Of a stretch of DNA of 64,000 nucleotides, positions 1 to 8,988 are shown piece after piece. This stretch comes from Streptomyces sp. SID13726 (lineage in GTDB: Bacteria > Actinomycetota > Actinomycetes > Streptomycetales > Streptomycetaceae): contig NZ_JAAGLY010000002.1 in assembly GCF_010548375.1 (NCBI RefSeq), positions 885,158 to 949,157 of the forward strand. The letters run 5' to 3'. The translations under genes and the position numbers were made by a program. Each line of letters opens with the position of its first letter. The first letter of the stretch is position 1. The notes beneath the pieces were generated by a model, which saw only the letters and a program-made list of their open reading frames with translations, had not been told where the DNA came from and did no database searches.

Positions 1-609
1 GACCGCCGGCCCCGACAGCGCACGCTGCGGGTCGGCCACCGTAGCCGTGTGGTCAACGGGCTGGCCGGTTTCCGGGGCGCGGTGTCACTCGCGATGGTGC
101 TCTCCGTACCGCAGAGCCTCGACTCCGGCGAGCCCTTCCCCGATCGCAGCTTCATCGTCTTCGTCACCTCGGGCGTCATCCTCGTGACGCTGGTGGTCCA
201 GGGGCTGCTTCTGCCGGTGGCGGTGCGCTGGGCGAACCTGCCTCCCGACACCTCCGTCGACGAGGAACACGGCCTCGCCGAGACCACCGCCGTCGAGGAG
301 GCGATCAAGGCGATGCCGCGGCTGGCCGCCGACCTGCGCGCCGACCCGAAGATCGCCGAGTGGCTGCGCCAGGAGTACGAGGCGCACCTGTCGAGCGTAC
401 GGGCCAGAAGCGCGGGCGACGCGGACGCTCCAGCCCTGCTCCAGCACCGCGACTACGTCGCCCTGCGGCTGGCCCTCATCGGCCACAAACGCGCCACCGT
501 CGTCCGGCTCCGCGACGAACGCCACATCGACGACACCGTCCTGCGCCGCCTCCAGGCCGACCTCGACAGCGAGGAGATCCGCCTGGCCGGAGGCGCGAAC
601 GTGGAGTGA
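1..609 (+). CDS. Na+/H+ antiporter, CPA1 family, C-terminal part
   Basis: The reading frame is open from the first base, so the start lies to the left of the window. About 202 residues remain. The segment GLAGFRGAVSLAM is the conserved GxRG-type motif of NhaP/CPA1 cation-proton antiporters. Two hydrophobic helices follow (around residues 45-65), then a charged cytoplasmic tail of about 130 residues rich in Glu, Arg and Ala, as in many actinobacterial members. It would exchange Na+ (or K+) for protons at the plasma membrane. The family call is firm for the transmembrane part; ion specificity cannot be read from this fragment. Confidence 0.85.
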   Translation, partial: DRRPRQRTLRVGHRSRVVNGLAGFRGAVSLAMVLSVPQSLDSGEPFPDRSFIVFVTSGVILVTLVVQGLLLPVAVRWANLPPDTSVDEEHGLAETTAVEEAIKAMPRLAADLRADPKIAEWLRQEYEAHLSSVRARSAGDADAPALLQHRDYVALRLALIGHKRATVVRLRDERHIDDTVLRRLQADLDSEEIRLAGGANVE

Positions 610-698
610 CCGGTCAGGTCCGCACCACACCATCCCGTTTACCGCGTACGACCTCATTGCGCCTTGTACGCCCAAGATCAGCAGGAGTGCTGCCTTCC

Positions 699-1634
699 AT
701 GAAAGCCATAGGCCTGACCGAATTCGGCGGACCCGAAGTACTGCGTGCCCTGGACCTTCCCGTTCCCGAGCCCGGACCGGGCGAGATACGCATCCGGGTG
801 TGCGCGGCTGCGGTCAACCCGGTCGACGCGCTGGTCCGCCGGGGCATCGCCTTCGTCTCCGACGCCGAGCCGCCCTATGTCCCGGGTATGGACGCGGCGG
901 GCGTGATCGAGCGGATGGGTGAGGCGGTGGAGACCGAACTCCGGGTCGGCGACCGGGTCATGGCCGTCGCGGTCGTGTCCGGAACGCACGGCGCGTACGC
1001 GGAGCACCTGGTCGTCCCCGCCGAGTCGGTGGTCCGGGCCCCGGCGGGCACGACACATACGGAGGCCGCGACCCTGCCGATGAACGGTCTGACGGCCCGC
1101 ATGGCGCTGGACCTGCTCGAACTCCGCCTCGGCGCCACCATCGCCGTCACCGGAGCGGCCGGTGCGGTCGGCGGTTACGTCGTCCAACTGGCCAAGGCGG
1201 ACGGGTTCCGGGTGATCGCCGACGCGGCGCCGAAGGACGAGCAGTCGGTGCGGGCCCTGGGCGCCGACGTCGTGCTGCCGCGCGGGAGCGACTTCCCTGA
1301 GCTGGTGCGCAAGGTGGTGCCTGACGGCATCGACGGGCTCGTCGACACGGCGGGGGTCGCCGGCCTCGCCCTCCACGCGGTGCGCGACGGCGGACGGTTG
1401 GTGACATCGGTCGGCGGTGTCGACGTCCCCGAGGAGCGTGGCATCACCGTCCAGCACACGTTCGTTCCGCAGTACGCACGCGAACACGCCAAGCTCGACC
1501 GGCTCCGTCACTTGGCGGAGGAAGGCCGGCTGACCCTGCGCGTGGCACGGACACTGCCGGCCGAACAGGCCGACGAAGCACACCGGTTGGTGGAGGCGGG
1601 TGGCCTGCGAGGGCGCGTGGTCCTCACTTTCTGA
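699..1634 (+). CDS. NAD(P)-dependent zinc-free alcohol dehydrogenase / quinone oxidoreductase
   Basis: A 311-residue MDR-superfamily protein. It has the N-terminal GroES-like fold (AAVNPVDALVRRG, residues about 40-52) and a Rossmann nucleotide site TGAAGAVGG around residue 150. The catalytic-zinc ligands and the structural Cys cluster are absent, which fits the quinone oxidoreductase (QOR) branch that reduces quinones or enones with NADPH. The ATG at 699 is preceded by AGGAG at 683-687. An open frame continues upstream, but that part overlaps the antiporter and looks non-coding. It stands alone, 90 bp after the antiporter. The substrate is unknown. Confidence 0.88.
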   Translation: MKAIGLTEFGGPEVLRALDLPVPEPGPGEIRIRVCAAAVNPVDALVRRGIAFVSDAEPPYVPGMDAAGVIERMGEAVETELRVGDRVMAVAVVSGTHGAYAEHLVVPAESVVRAPAGTTHTEAATLPMNGLTARMALDLLELRLGATIAVTGAAGAVGGYVVQLAKADGFRVIADAAPKDEQSVRALGADVVLPRGSDFPELVRKVVPDGIDGLVDTAGVAGLALHAVRDGGRLVTSVGGVDVPEERGITVQHTFVPQYAREHAKLDRLRHLAEEGRLTLRVARTLPAEQADEAHRLVEAGGLRGRVVLTF

Positions 1635-1849
1635 ACCGGTACCGCAACTGCGACCTACAACGGGCGAACCGTCCATCAGCCGGCCCTGTGCATCGGCGGC
1701 CAACGGCTGTGCAGCCGCGCCTATCGCTCCCGGACCATCCCGGTCTCGCCCGCCCAGGCGGCGATCTCGACCCCGATACGGGCGGCGGTCTTCTGCCGGA
1801 TGCTGGCCGAGTGTGTCTTGACGGTGGACAGGGACACCATCAGCCCGAC

Positions 1850-1968
1850 TCCAGGCAGGTCCTCCTGGACGGCGAACGGATCGACCAGCTCCGCGAACCG
1901 GCCCGCAGCGAGCTGCGCCGCACCGCGTTCGGCTTCGTCTTCCAGTCCGGCCGGCTCCAGCCGGAACT
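1850..1968 (+). pseudogene. Remnant of an ABC transporter ATPase (LolD/MacB type)
   Basis: About 40 codons resemble the stretch after Walker A in FtsX-linked ATPases: VLLDGERIDQL, then a run ending in RRTAFGFVFQSG, the Q-loop region. Walker A, the signature motif and Walker B are missing on both sides, and no start or ribosome site belongs to it. The rest of 1635-2197 holds nothing I can assign. The gap before the next gene is probably decayed DNA from a lost transporter. Confidence 0.6.
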
Positions 1969-2197
1969 CCGCGGTAGGCGACCGTCGGCCACAGCGGAGC
2001 AGGTGCGCTGCGGTGACCGGAGCCGTGCTTCACCTCTACGCGCCCCGATCGTCGTATCGCGGGAGATTCGCCGTGTCGAGCAAGGTGCACCGGAAGCCCG
2101 AGTGCTCCCCTGACAGGTGGTCCAATGTCAGGCCGCCGGGCCGATCTACCGGCGACACTCAGGTGTTGACTCTTCTCGGGCCGAAAGGAAATGCCCC

Positions 2198-3415
2198 ATG
2201 GCAGTCCCCACTCCGTATGGTGCGCCCAGCCGCTCCGAAGCGAGTTCGATACCGCCCGCGCTGGCCGAACCGCTGCGGAACGAGCTCGAGGAGGTTGCCG
2301 ACGAGGTGGTACAGGCGATCATCGAGCACTCGCCCGGGTATGCCGGGCCCTCCACTCGAAAACTCCGATCCGTCGCCGTGGAGGCGCTGACCCTCTTCGT
2401 CGATCTGATCGCCGACCCTCGGAGCCAGGGTGACGCCGCCCCGGCGATGTACCACGAATTGGGGCGGGCGGTGGCGAGGCAGGACCGCAGCCTGGACGGT
2501 CTGCAGTCCGCGCTGCGGGTGGGAGGGATGCAGGCCTGGCGTCGGCTGAACCGCACGGCGGAGGGCCTGGGGCTGGGCTCGGCGGTTGTCTCCGCGCTGG
2601 GTGAGCTGGCGTTGCGCACCGCGCACGAGGTGGCGGAGGCGGCGGCCCGGGGATATGCCGAGGAGCAACTGCGCGGTTCCGACGAGTTGGAGCGACGCCG
2701 ACGCCGTCTGATCGGCCTGCTGCTGGGCGAGGGCCCGGTGTCACCGGAAGCCGTGCACGATCTGGCGCACGCCGCACGCTGGCCGGTCCCCCGGCAGGTC
2801 GCGGTGGTCGCACTCGCGTCGTCGCCTGGCATCCGAGAGGAGACGTGGCCCTTGACCACCTCCGACGTCCTCGTGGACATGGAGTCCCGGCCACCCCGCA
2901 TGCTGGTTCCGGATCCGCACGACCAGAGCCACTTCACGGGGCGGACCTTCACCCTGGCCCTGCGCGACCGCCCGGCCGCGATCGGTCCCACGGTGTCCCT
3001 GACACAGGCGTCACGGTCCTTGCTGTGGGCCACCCGCGCGCTCGGGCTGATGGGCCGGGGGATTCTGCCCCGGCAGGGAGTCGTGCGCTGCGTGGACCAC
3101 CTGTCGACGCTCCTGCTGCACAGCGACGAGCCGCTGCTCGACGAACTGCGGTCGCATGTGCTCGCTCCGCTGGACACAGTCCCGGAAGGACAGCGCGCCC
3201 GGCACGCCGAGACCTTGCTGGCGTGGCTGCTCAGCGGCAGCAACGTGCCTGACGTCGCCAACCGTCTCCACCTCCACCCGCAAACGGTCCGCTACCGCCT
3301 GCGCCAGCTCAAGCCGCTCTTCGGTGACGCGCTGGACGACCCGGACACCCGCCTCGAACTCATCCTCGCCCTGCGCGCCGAATCACTTCGTGAACCGGAA
3401 TCGTCCAGTCGGTGA
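2198..3415 (+). CDS. PucR family transcriptional regulator
   Basis: A 405-residue protein. The N-terminal and middle parts form a helical sensory region. The C-terminus (LHLHPQTVRYRLRQLK, near residues 355-370) is the PucR C-terminal helix-turn-helix (HTH_30), preceded by LAWLLSGSNVPDVANRL. Such proteins are cytoplasmic DNA-binding regulators, often of purine, amino-acid or antibiotic pathways in streptomycetes. The ATG at 2198 has GAAAGGAA at 2183-2190 in front. A longer frame opens at 2117 but has no ribosome site. The target is unknown; the neighbours give no operon context. Confidence 0.85.
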   Translation: MAVPTPYGAPSRSEASSIPPALAEPLRNELEEVADEVVQAIIEHSPGYAGPSTRKLRSVAVEALTLFVDLIADPRSQGDAAPAMYHELGRAVARQDRSLDGLQSALRVGGMQAWRRLNRTAEGLGLGSAVVSALGELALRTAHEVAEAAARGYAEEQLRGSDELERRRRRLIGLLLGEGPVSPEAVHDLAHAARWPVPRQVAVVALASSPGIREETWPLTTSDVLVDMESRPPRMLVPDPHDQSHFTGRTFTLALRDRPAAIGPTVSLTQASRSLLWATRALGLMGRGILPRQGVVRCVDHLSTLLLHSDEPLLDELRSHVLAPLDTVPEGQRARHAETLLAWLLSGSNVPDVANRLHLHPQTVRYRLRQLKPLFGDALDDPDTRLELILALRAESLREPESSSR

Positions 3416-3563
3416 GACCCGAGTCGATCTCCGGTCCCTTGTCGCGTAGCGGTCTCCGCCCGCCTTCGCCCTCTCGGGGCCGAACCGTGAAACGCCGGTC
3501 CGGGCGGCCCGAGGACGACCGGATACAGTGCGCGAGACGGCAGCCCGGCCAGGGAGGAGAGGC

Positions 3564-4790
3564 GTGACCGACACCAGCGACACCCGGCACAGCGAGGGTG
3601 AGACGCGAGCACCACGGCAGAGCCCACTGCGCCTCCTCATGCGCTTCATCCCCCTGATCGCCCCCGTTCTGCTGTGGACTGTGCCCTGCTGGGTGCTCCT
3701 GTACGGCGGCCAGCACTGGCCACTGGCCGTCACTCTGGTCGGTACCGCCCTGTTCGCCCTCGGTCTCGTCGGTATGCCGTTCGCGATGGCACGCGGCCAC
3801 GGCCGACGCCAGCAGGACCGGGCGGCGATCATCGGTGACACCCTGCTGGGCGCCAGCTGGGTGCTGTTCACCTGGTCGGTTCTGCTCGGCGTCCTGTTGC
3901 GGCTCGCCCTGACCGTGGCCGGCATCGGCGAGAGTCAGGACCGCGCCCGAATCGTCACCTGGGCCGTCCTCGGCGTAACCGCCGTACTGCTCGCCTGGGG
4001 GTACGCCGAGGCCCGCCGTGTGCCGCGCGTACGCCGACTCGATGTCCGACTCCCGCGGCTGGGTGCCGGGCTGGACGGGACCCGCGTCGCCCTCATCACC
4101 GACACGCACTACGGTCCGCTCGATCGCGCCCGCTGGTCGGCGAGGGTGTGCGAGACGGTGAACACGCTGGAGGCCGACCTGGTCTGCCACACCGGCGACA
4201 TCGCGGACGGCACGGCCGAACGCCGCCGCGCCCAGGCCGCCCCGCTCGGCACCGTGCGGGCCACCCGCGCCCGGGTGTACGTCACCGGCAACCACGAGTA
4301 CTACAGCGAGGCCCAGGGCTGGGTCGACCTGATGGACGAGCTGGGCTGGGAGCCGCTGCGCAACCGCCATCTGCTGCTCGAACGCGGTGGCGACACCCTC
4401 GTGGTCGCCGGCGTGGACGACGTCACCGCCGAGTCCTCCGGCCTGGCCGGCCACCGCGCCCACCTCGCCGGGGCCTTGGACGGCGCCGACCCCGACCTGC
4501 CCGTTCTGCTCCTGGCGCACCAGCCCAAGTTCGTCGACCGGGCGGCAGCCGCCGGCATCGACCTCCAGCTCTCCGGCCATACCCACGGCGGTCAGATCTG
4601 GCCCTTCCACCACCTGGTCCGCATCGACCAGCCCACCCTCGCCGGCCTCAGCCACCACGGCTCCCGCACCCTCCTCTACACCAGCCGCGGCACCGGCTTC
4701 TGGGGACCGCCGTTCCGCGTCTTCGCCCCCAGCGAGATCACCCTGCTCGTGCTCCGCTCGCCGCACCCGTCCGCGTCGGGACAGCACTGA
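3564..4790 (+). CDS. Membrane-anchored metallophosphoesterase (YkuE/YaeI-like)
   Basis: A 408-residue protein. Four hydrophobic segments occupy residues about 25-150, followed by a calcineurin-like phosphoesterase domain. All metal-site blocks are visible in order: DTHYG, HTGDIADG, GNHEYY, LAHQPK and SGHTHGG. The enzyme should be an active dimetal phosphohydrolase next to the membrane; relatives act on lipid or nucleotide phosphates. The GTG at 3564 follows GGGAGGAGA (3552-3560), so it is preferred over the GTG at 3528. No partner gene is adjacent; decayed genes follow. Confidence 0.9.
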   Translation: MTDTSDTRHSEGETRAPRQSPLRLLMRFIPLIAPVLLWTVPCWVLLYGGQHWPLAVTLVGTALFALGLVGMPFAMARGHGRRQQDRAAIIGDTLLGASWVLFTWSVLLGVLLRLALTVAGIGESQDRARIVTWAVLGVTAVLLAWGYAEARRVPRVRRLDVRLPRLGAGLDGTRVALITDTHYGPLDRARWSARVCETVNTLEADLVCHTGDIADGTAERRRAQAAPLGTVRATRARVYVTGNHEYYSEAQGWVDLMDELGWEPLRNRHLLLERGGDTLVVAGVDDVTAESSGLAGHRAHLAGALDGADPDLPVLLLAHQPKFVDRAAAAGIDLQLSGHTHGGQIWPFHHLVRIDQPTLAGLSHHGSRTLLYTSRGTGFWGPPFRVFAPSEITLLVLRSPHPSASGQH

Positions 4791-4809
4791 GCGGATCGAC
4801 CACGTCCCT

Positions 4810-5229
4810 TACTGGACATCACCGAAGGTCACCTCGCGCCGTCGTCCACACGCCCGAGGGACCGGTCGCCGTCTACGTCGCCCACCTGCTCTCGGTCCGC
4901 GTCACCGTTGTCTCGGGCTTCACCAGCGCCGCGCGCGACGCCTCCGCACGCTGTCTCGCCACCGCCCTGCGCGCCGAACCACTGCGCCGCACCGTCCTCG
5001 TAGGCGACTTCAACGGCACTCTCGACGACCGGGAGCTGTCTTCCGTGACCTCTCACACGCGATCGGCCCAGACGGAGGCGGGCGCCGGGTTCGGCTTCAC
5101 CTGGCCCTCGTGGTTCCCCGTTGCGAGGATCGACCACATCCTCGTCCGCAGCGTGACCCCGGCGCGTCATGGACACTGCCCACGACCGACAGCGACCACC
5201 TGCCGGTCGCGGCACGACTGATGCTGTGA
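4810..5229 (+). pseudogene. Remnant of an endonuclease/exonuclease/phosphatase family protein
   Basis: The translation holds the C-terminal half of the EEP fold: VGDFNGTLDD (metal-binding DxN block), then FTWPSWFPVARIDHILV (the catalytic D-H region). The N-terminal half is missing. Near 5160-5170 the frame shifts and the family ending continues in the next frame as TDSDHLPVAARL. The first part runs straight on from the end of the metallophosphoesterase with no start codon or ribosome site. The truncation and frameshift mark it as inactive. Confidence 0.75.
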
Positions 5230-5979
5230 CCTCGCGGCAGCCGAAAGCTCAGCTCTTGTTGAAGGAGTGGGCCGCAGGACGACGTTGAGGCATTCACCGC
5301 CATCGCCAGAAACATCAACTGGATGCTGCCGACCCATCTGTTGAACGCGATCGGCAGCCCGATCGGCGTGCCGCCCTGGACGGACCTGCCCACCTGTGCC
5401 GGATCGGCAACCACACCGCCCGCGTCCGGGTCCACGAGGAGATGCAGCGGCTCGCCAACGACGGTGGTCCGCGTCGACGCCCCGCCCGACCCGTCGGCCT
5501 CGGCGGGACAAGGCCTACGGCGCCGCACGATCCTCTTGGCCGGACTCGGCGCCGTAGCCTCCACAAGTGGTGTCACGACGGCGATCGTCCTGTACAGCAA
5601 CGCCGATGACACCGACTCGCCCAAGGCAGCACCGCTCGTTCCCGTCACCTCGGTGCTGTTCAGCCGTGGCGGCAGGATCCTCGCCAGCGGCAGCGCCGAC
5701 AAGACCGTCCGTCTGTGGAGCCTGCCCGACGGCCGCCCCTTCACCACGGTCACCGACTGTGACAGCTACGTCCATTCGGTGGTGTTCAGCCCGGACAGCA
5801 AGACGCTGGCGATCACCTGCGGCGGGCCGTCCGTGACGCTCTGGGACGTGGCCACCCATCGCAGTTCCGCGGCCGGAAAGGCTGGCAGCGGGGCCATCTC
5901 CGTGGCCTTCAGCCCCGACGGCAACATGGTCGCCATCAGCAGCCTGGACGGCACCGCCCGCCTCGGCACCTCTTCATAA
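5230..5979 (+). pseudogene. Truncated WD40-repeat membrane protein remnant
   Basis: The frame open from 5323 encodes a disordered start, one hydrophobic anchor (RRTILLAGLGAVAS) and then two to three WD40 blades (VLFSRGGRILASGSADKTVR; SVVFSPDSKTLAIT; VAFSPDGNMVAISS). It stops abruptly at 5979 inside a blade, so a seven-bladed propeller cannot form. Intact relatives are often kinase-linked WD40 proteins. The bases 5230-5400 look like unrelated fragments joined to it; short family-like pieces occur in different frames. It is most likely a non-functional remnant, although a short expressed protein cannot be excluded. Confidence 0.55.
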
Positions 5980-6013
5980 GAAGAGAGATCGGTAGCAGGC
6001 GTGCAGAACGATT

Positions 6014-6616
6014 CTATTCTCGGGCCTTGGTAACCGTGATCTTCCCCTCCGCCACAAGGGCCCCGGGAGCGGGATCTTGATCGATTATCATCTGCGATTC
6101 CTTCACCCCTTCGGCCAGGTGAAGTCGCAAGTTCACCCCGCTCAGAACCTTCTTCGCCTGCGTGCCCGTGAGACCTCTGATGTCCGGCGCGGACGGGTGG
6201 TCCTTCATGACGGCCTGGATGATGTCCCTGCGGGCCGAGTCAGAGCTCTTTGACGAGAAATAGAAAGCCGTGACCGCCGCGGTAATGGCGATCACGGCTG
6301 TCTTCAGTTCTTCGTCGGCATCTACCCCGGTGTATAGAGAGAGGAACGTCAGGAAGATCAGGGCGCTGATAGAGACCAATGCCAATGCAGCACGAACGAT
6401 CCCACCATCGATCGCCTTGTTGATCTTCTCGGGGTTCCGTTTTCGCGCGATCATCTGATAGATCTTGGCGAATACGGCAGCGAGCACCACGACGGCCAGC
6501 AGAACAAAAAACGCCCACGGAAGGCCGTCGGTACCTTTGCTGTCCATCTTCGCCGGGGCGTCCGAAGCCGGTGCAGTGGCATCCCACACGAACGAGGAAA
6601 ACCTGGAGAACGTCAT
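6014..6616 (-). CDS. Small membrane protein with a single C-terminal PASTA-like domain
   Basis: A 200-residue protein. Hydrophobic segments lie at about 32-54, 72-96 and 105-121. A C-terminal domain (residues 143-200) has the PASTA pattern: PDIRGLTGTQAKKVL, then IIDQDPAPGALVAEG and ITVTKA. PASTA domains normally bind muropeptides and usually occur in series on Ser/Thr kinases or penicillin-binding proteins; here there is one and no catalytic domain. GGGAG precedes the ATG at 6616. Base composition is visibly less GC-rich than the flanks, which suggests acquisition. It lies downstream of the sigma factor on the same strand. A cell-wall sensing role is inference only. Confidence 0.7.
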   Translation of the reverse strand: MTFSRFSSFVWDATAPASDAPAKMDSKGTDGLPWAFFVLLAVVVLAAVFAKIYQMIARKRNPEKINKAIDGGIVRAALALVSISALIFLTFLSLYTGVDADEELKTAVIAITAAVTAFYFSSKSSDSARRDIIQAVMKDHPSAPDIRGLTGTQAKKVLSGVNLRLHLAEGVKESQMIIDQDPAPGALVAEGKITVTKARE

Positions 6617-6755
6617 GGCGACTCCCAGGGATGACCGAAATCTCCATTTCCCCGAGATCTTGACTTGATCTACGCGTAAATGTAACGCCGCATGATGCGG
6701 GCCGCAATTCTTCCGTTGGTGGCGTAGTCAATCCCGGCCCCCTCGGCAACCGGCC

Positions 6756-7595
6756 TCAGTGCGTGCTGAGCATCCCTTCCCGCAACCGCCCCAACAGACG
6801 GGTGATCAGGCGCGAGACATGCATTTGGGAGACGCCGAGGTGTTCCGCGATCTGCGCCTGGGTGAGTTCCTCGACGAAGCGCCAGTGGATGATCTTCCGG
6901 TCGCGTTCGTCGAGTTCGGCGATCAGAGGGGCCAGGGCGTGCATGTCCTCGACCAGGCCGAGTGCCGGGTCGGGGTTGCCGATGAAGTCCGCGAGCGCGG
7001 TCTCGCCGTCCTCGCTGCCGCCGATCGCCGCGTCCAGAGAGGCCGACGTGTAGCCGTTGGAGGCCAGTCGCGCCTCGACGACCTCCTCTTCGGGCAGGCT
7101 CATGAGTTCGGACAGCTCGCGGGTGGTCGGCGTACGGCCGAGCCGGCTGCTCAACTCCTCGTCCGCGCGGGCGAGTTGGACGCGGGCCTCCTGGAGCCGG
7201 CGCGGAACGTGCACGGCCCAGGAGGTGTCGCGGAAGAAGCGCTTGATCTCGCCGACTATGTAGGGGACGGAGAAGGAGGTGAACTCCACCTCGCGGGACA
7301 GCTCGAACCGGTCGATCGCCTTGATGAGGCCGATCATGCCGACCTGGACGATGTCCTCCATCTCCTCCCGGCCACGGCTGCGGAACCGGCCGGCCGCGTA
7401 GCGGACCAGGGAGATGTTCATCTCGATCAGCGTGTTGCGCGCGTACTGGTACTCGGGCGTCCCTTCCTCCAGCACCGCGAGCTGCTTGAAGAACAGCTTC
7501 GACAACTCCCGTGCGTCCTTGGGAGCTACCTGGGACGGGTCGGTGATCTCCGGCATGCCCACCGTCTGTCCGGCGGTCCGCACCGTCGTCGCCAT
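6756..7595 (-). CDS. RNA polymerase sigma factor, SigB/SigF/SigG subfamily
   Basis: A 279-residue alternative sigma factor. Region 2 includes EDIVQVGMIGLIKAIDRFEL and FTSFSVPYIVGEIKRFFRD. Region 3 follows at about 120-165. Region 4 ends with a helix-turn-helix (QIAEHLGVSQMHVSRLI). This is the Streptomyces SigB/SigF stress and sporulation group, normally controlled by anti-sigma kinases and anti-anti-sigma factors, none of which lie next to it. The ATG at 7595 has GGGAGGGG just upstream and is preferred over an in-frame start at 7625 without a ribosome site. A hairpin at 7625-7648 separates it from the upstream gene. Confidence 0.92.
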   Translation of the reverse strand: MATTVRTAGQTVGMPEITDPSQVAPKDARELSKLFFKQLAVLEEGTPEYQYARNTLIEMNISLVRYAAGRFRSRGREEMEDIVQVGMIGLIKAIDRFELSREVEFTSFSVPYIVGEIKRFFRDTSWAVHVPRRLQEARVQLARADEELSSRLGRTPTTRELSELMSLPEEEVVEARLASNGYTSASLDAAIGGSEDGETALADFIGNPDPALGLVEDMHALAPLIAELDERDRKIIHWRFVEELTQAQIAEHLGVSQMHVSRLITRLLGRLREGMLSTH

Positions 7596-7624
7596 GATGT
7601 GCCCCTCCCACTTTTCCGGCTTCA

Positions 7625-7648
7625 CGTCAGCCGGCCCACCGGCCGACG
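7625..7648 (-). terminator. Hairpin between a glycosyltransferase gene and the sigma factor
   Basis: An inverted repeat CGTC-x-GCCGG / CCGGC-x-GACG with a 4-base loop, one mismatched pair, and no T-run. It sits 66 bp after the stop at 7714 and just before the sigma-factor start. It probably ends or weakens readthrough from the glycosyltransferase pair. Confidence 0.5.
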
Positions 7649-7713
7649 ATCGTCCGCTTACCCCGGCTCGGGTTCCGCATGCACATGACCCGGTCGGATT
7701 TCGCGTCCGTCGG

Positions 7714-8988
7714 CTATGGGACGCCGAGTTCGAAGAGGGCGTATCCCGCGTACGAGCCGGAGGCCACGGCCGCCATGCCGAGCAGCGTGCACAAGTGGGC
7801 GCGGCTCAGGCGGCGCAGCGCGACGGCGAGCGGGACGAAGAGGGGGAACAGCGGGAGCAGATAGCGGGAGACGTTGCTGAAGATCTGCTGGCTGCCCAGG
7901 ACGAGGACGATCGTGAGCACGGTGTACACGGTCAGTACGGCCGGCGGCCGCAGCCTGACGAGCAACGGCAGCAACGCGAAGGCCAGCAGGACGACCCCGA
8001 CCCCGATCATGTCCGCGAACGGGAACGGAACGTGGTAGTCGGCGTGGCCGACCGGGACGGAGGTGAGCACGTCGAGGGTCTGACGGCCGTAGTCCCACTC
8101 ATGGGCCCAGGCGCCGGACTGGAGCTTGAAGTAGCCGCCGTAGTCCCCCATGCGATGCCCCACCCAGCCGAGGTAGCCGAGCAGTCCGAGCGGTGCCACG
8201 GCCATGGCGGCCACCGGACGCAGGACGCCGTCCCGGCGCCGACGAAGTGCGAGCAGCGCCGCCACGGCGACGGCCGCGATCAGTGCCGCCGCGGTCGGCC
8301 GGTTGAGCCCGGCGAGGAAGGCGAGGAGCCCCGCGCTCAGCCAGTTGCGCCGCATGACGGCATGACAGGTCCAGGCGGCGAGAGCCACGTAGAGCGAGTC
8401 CGAGTAGACCGCCCACTCCACGCCGGAACCGGGCCACACGGCCCACAGTCCGGCCGCGGCGAGCCCGGCCCGCCGCCCGGCGAGGCATTCGGTGACGGCG
8501 TAGATGCCCAGTGCCGCGACGAACGAGGCGATGACGGAGACCGTCAGGCCGGCGCCGTACAGACCGAGGCCGGTGACCTCGGAGACCAGCCGGATGAGTG
8601 CCGGGTAGAGGGGGAAGAACGCCGCCGAGTTCCCCTCCAGCCTGATCTGGCCGGTGGCTCCGGGGACCGGGACCAGCGCGGGGTCGTATCCGTGCGCGGC
8701 GATCTTCTGGTACCACCAGCCGTCCCAGGACGTCAGGACGTCCCACGGGTGCTCGCCGCCGCCGAAGCGCGGGTTCTTCCTGCGGTAGTCCCCGGCGAGG
8801 TGGAGCAGGAACATGAAGCCGGCGAAGCCGATGAGCTTCAACGTGCCGTACAGGGCCAGCACGGGACCCACTCGCCCGGCGGCACGGCGCAACGGCCGCC
8901 ACCGGTCCGAGCCTTGGGCGGCGGGCGGCTCCGAAAGTCTCGCGTTCCACGAGCTCGTCACGGTCGAGGTCACGCGCGGAACACCCAC
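7714..8988 (-). CDS. Polytopic GT-C glycosyltransferase (PIG-V/mannosyltransferase-like)
   Basis: A 424-residue membrane protein with about 9-10 hydrophobic helices. The luminal-loop motif WDGWWYQKIAAHGY (residues about 88-101) matches the WDxxWYxxIAxxGY signature of GT-C enzymes that use polyprenyl-phosphate sugars. NVSRYLLPLFPLF near the C-terminus is the conserved S-RY helix of the PIG-V-like group. It likely transfers a sugar from a lipid carrier outside the membrane. Its start overlaps the end of the upstream GT2-GtrA gene by 19 bp, so the two are translationally coupled and may act together: one makes the lipid-linked donor, the other uses it. Confidence 0.82.
   Translation of the reverse strand: MGVPRVTSTVTSSWNARLSEPPAAQGSDRWRPLRRAAGRVGPVLALYGTLKLIGFAGFMFLLHLAGDYRRKNPRFGGGEHPWDVLTSWDGWWYQKIAAHGYDPALVPVPGATGQIRLEGNSAAFFPLYPALIRLVSEVTGLGLYGAGLTVSVIASFVAALGIYAVTECLAGRRAGLAAAGLWAVWPGSGVEWAVYSDSLYVALAAWTCHAVMRRNWLSAGLLAFLAGLNRPTAAALIAAVAVAALLALRRRRDGVLRPVAAMAVAPLGLLGYLGWVGHRMGDYGGYFKLQSGAWAHEWDYGRQTLDVLTSVPVGHADYHVPFPFADMIGVGVVLLAFALLPLLVRLRPPAVLTVYTVLTIVLVLGSQQIFSNVSRYLLPLFPLFVPLAVALRRLSRAHLCTLLGMAAVASGSYAGYALFELGVP

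Noticed and set aside
360..698. Long upstream extension of the quinone oxidoreductase frame
   Set aside because: It overlaps the antiporter in another frame, is Pro/Arg-rich as expected for a shifted high-GC frame, and the ATG at 699 has a good ribosome site.
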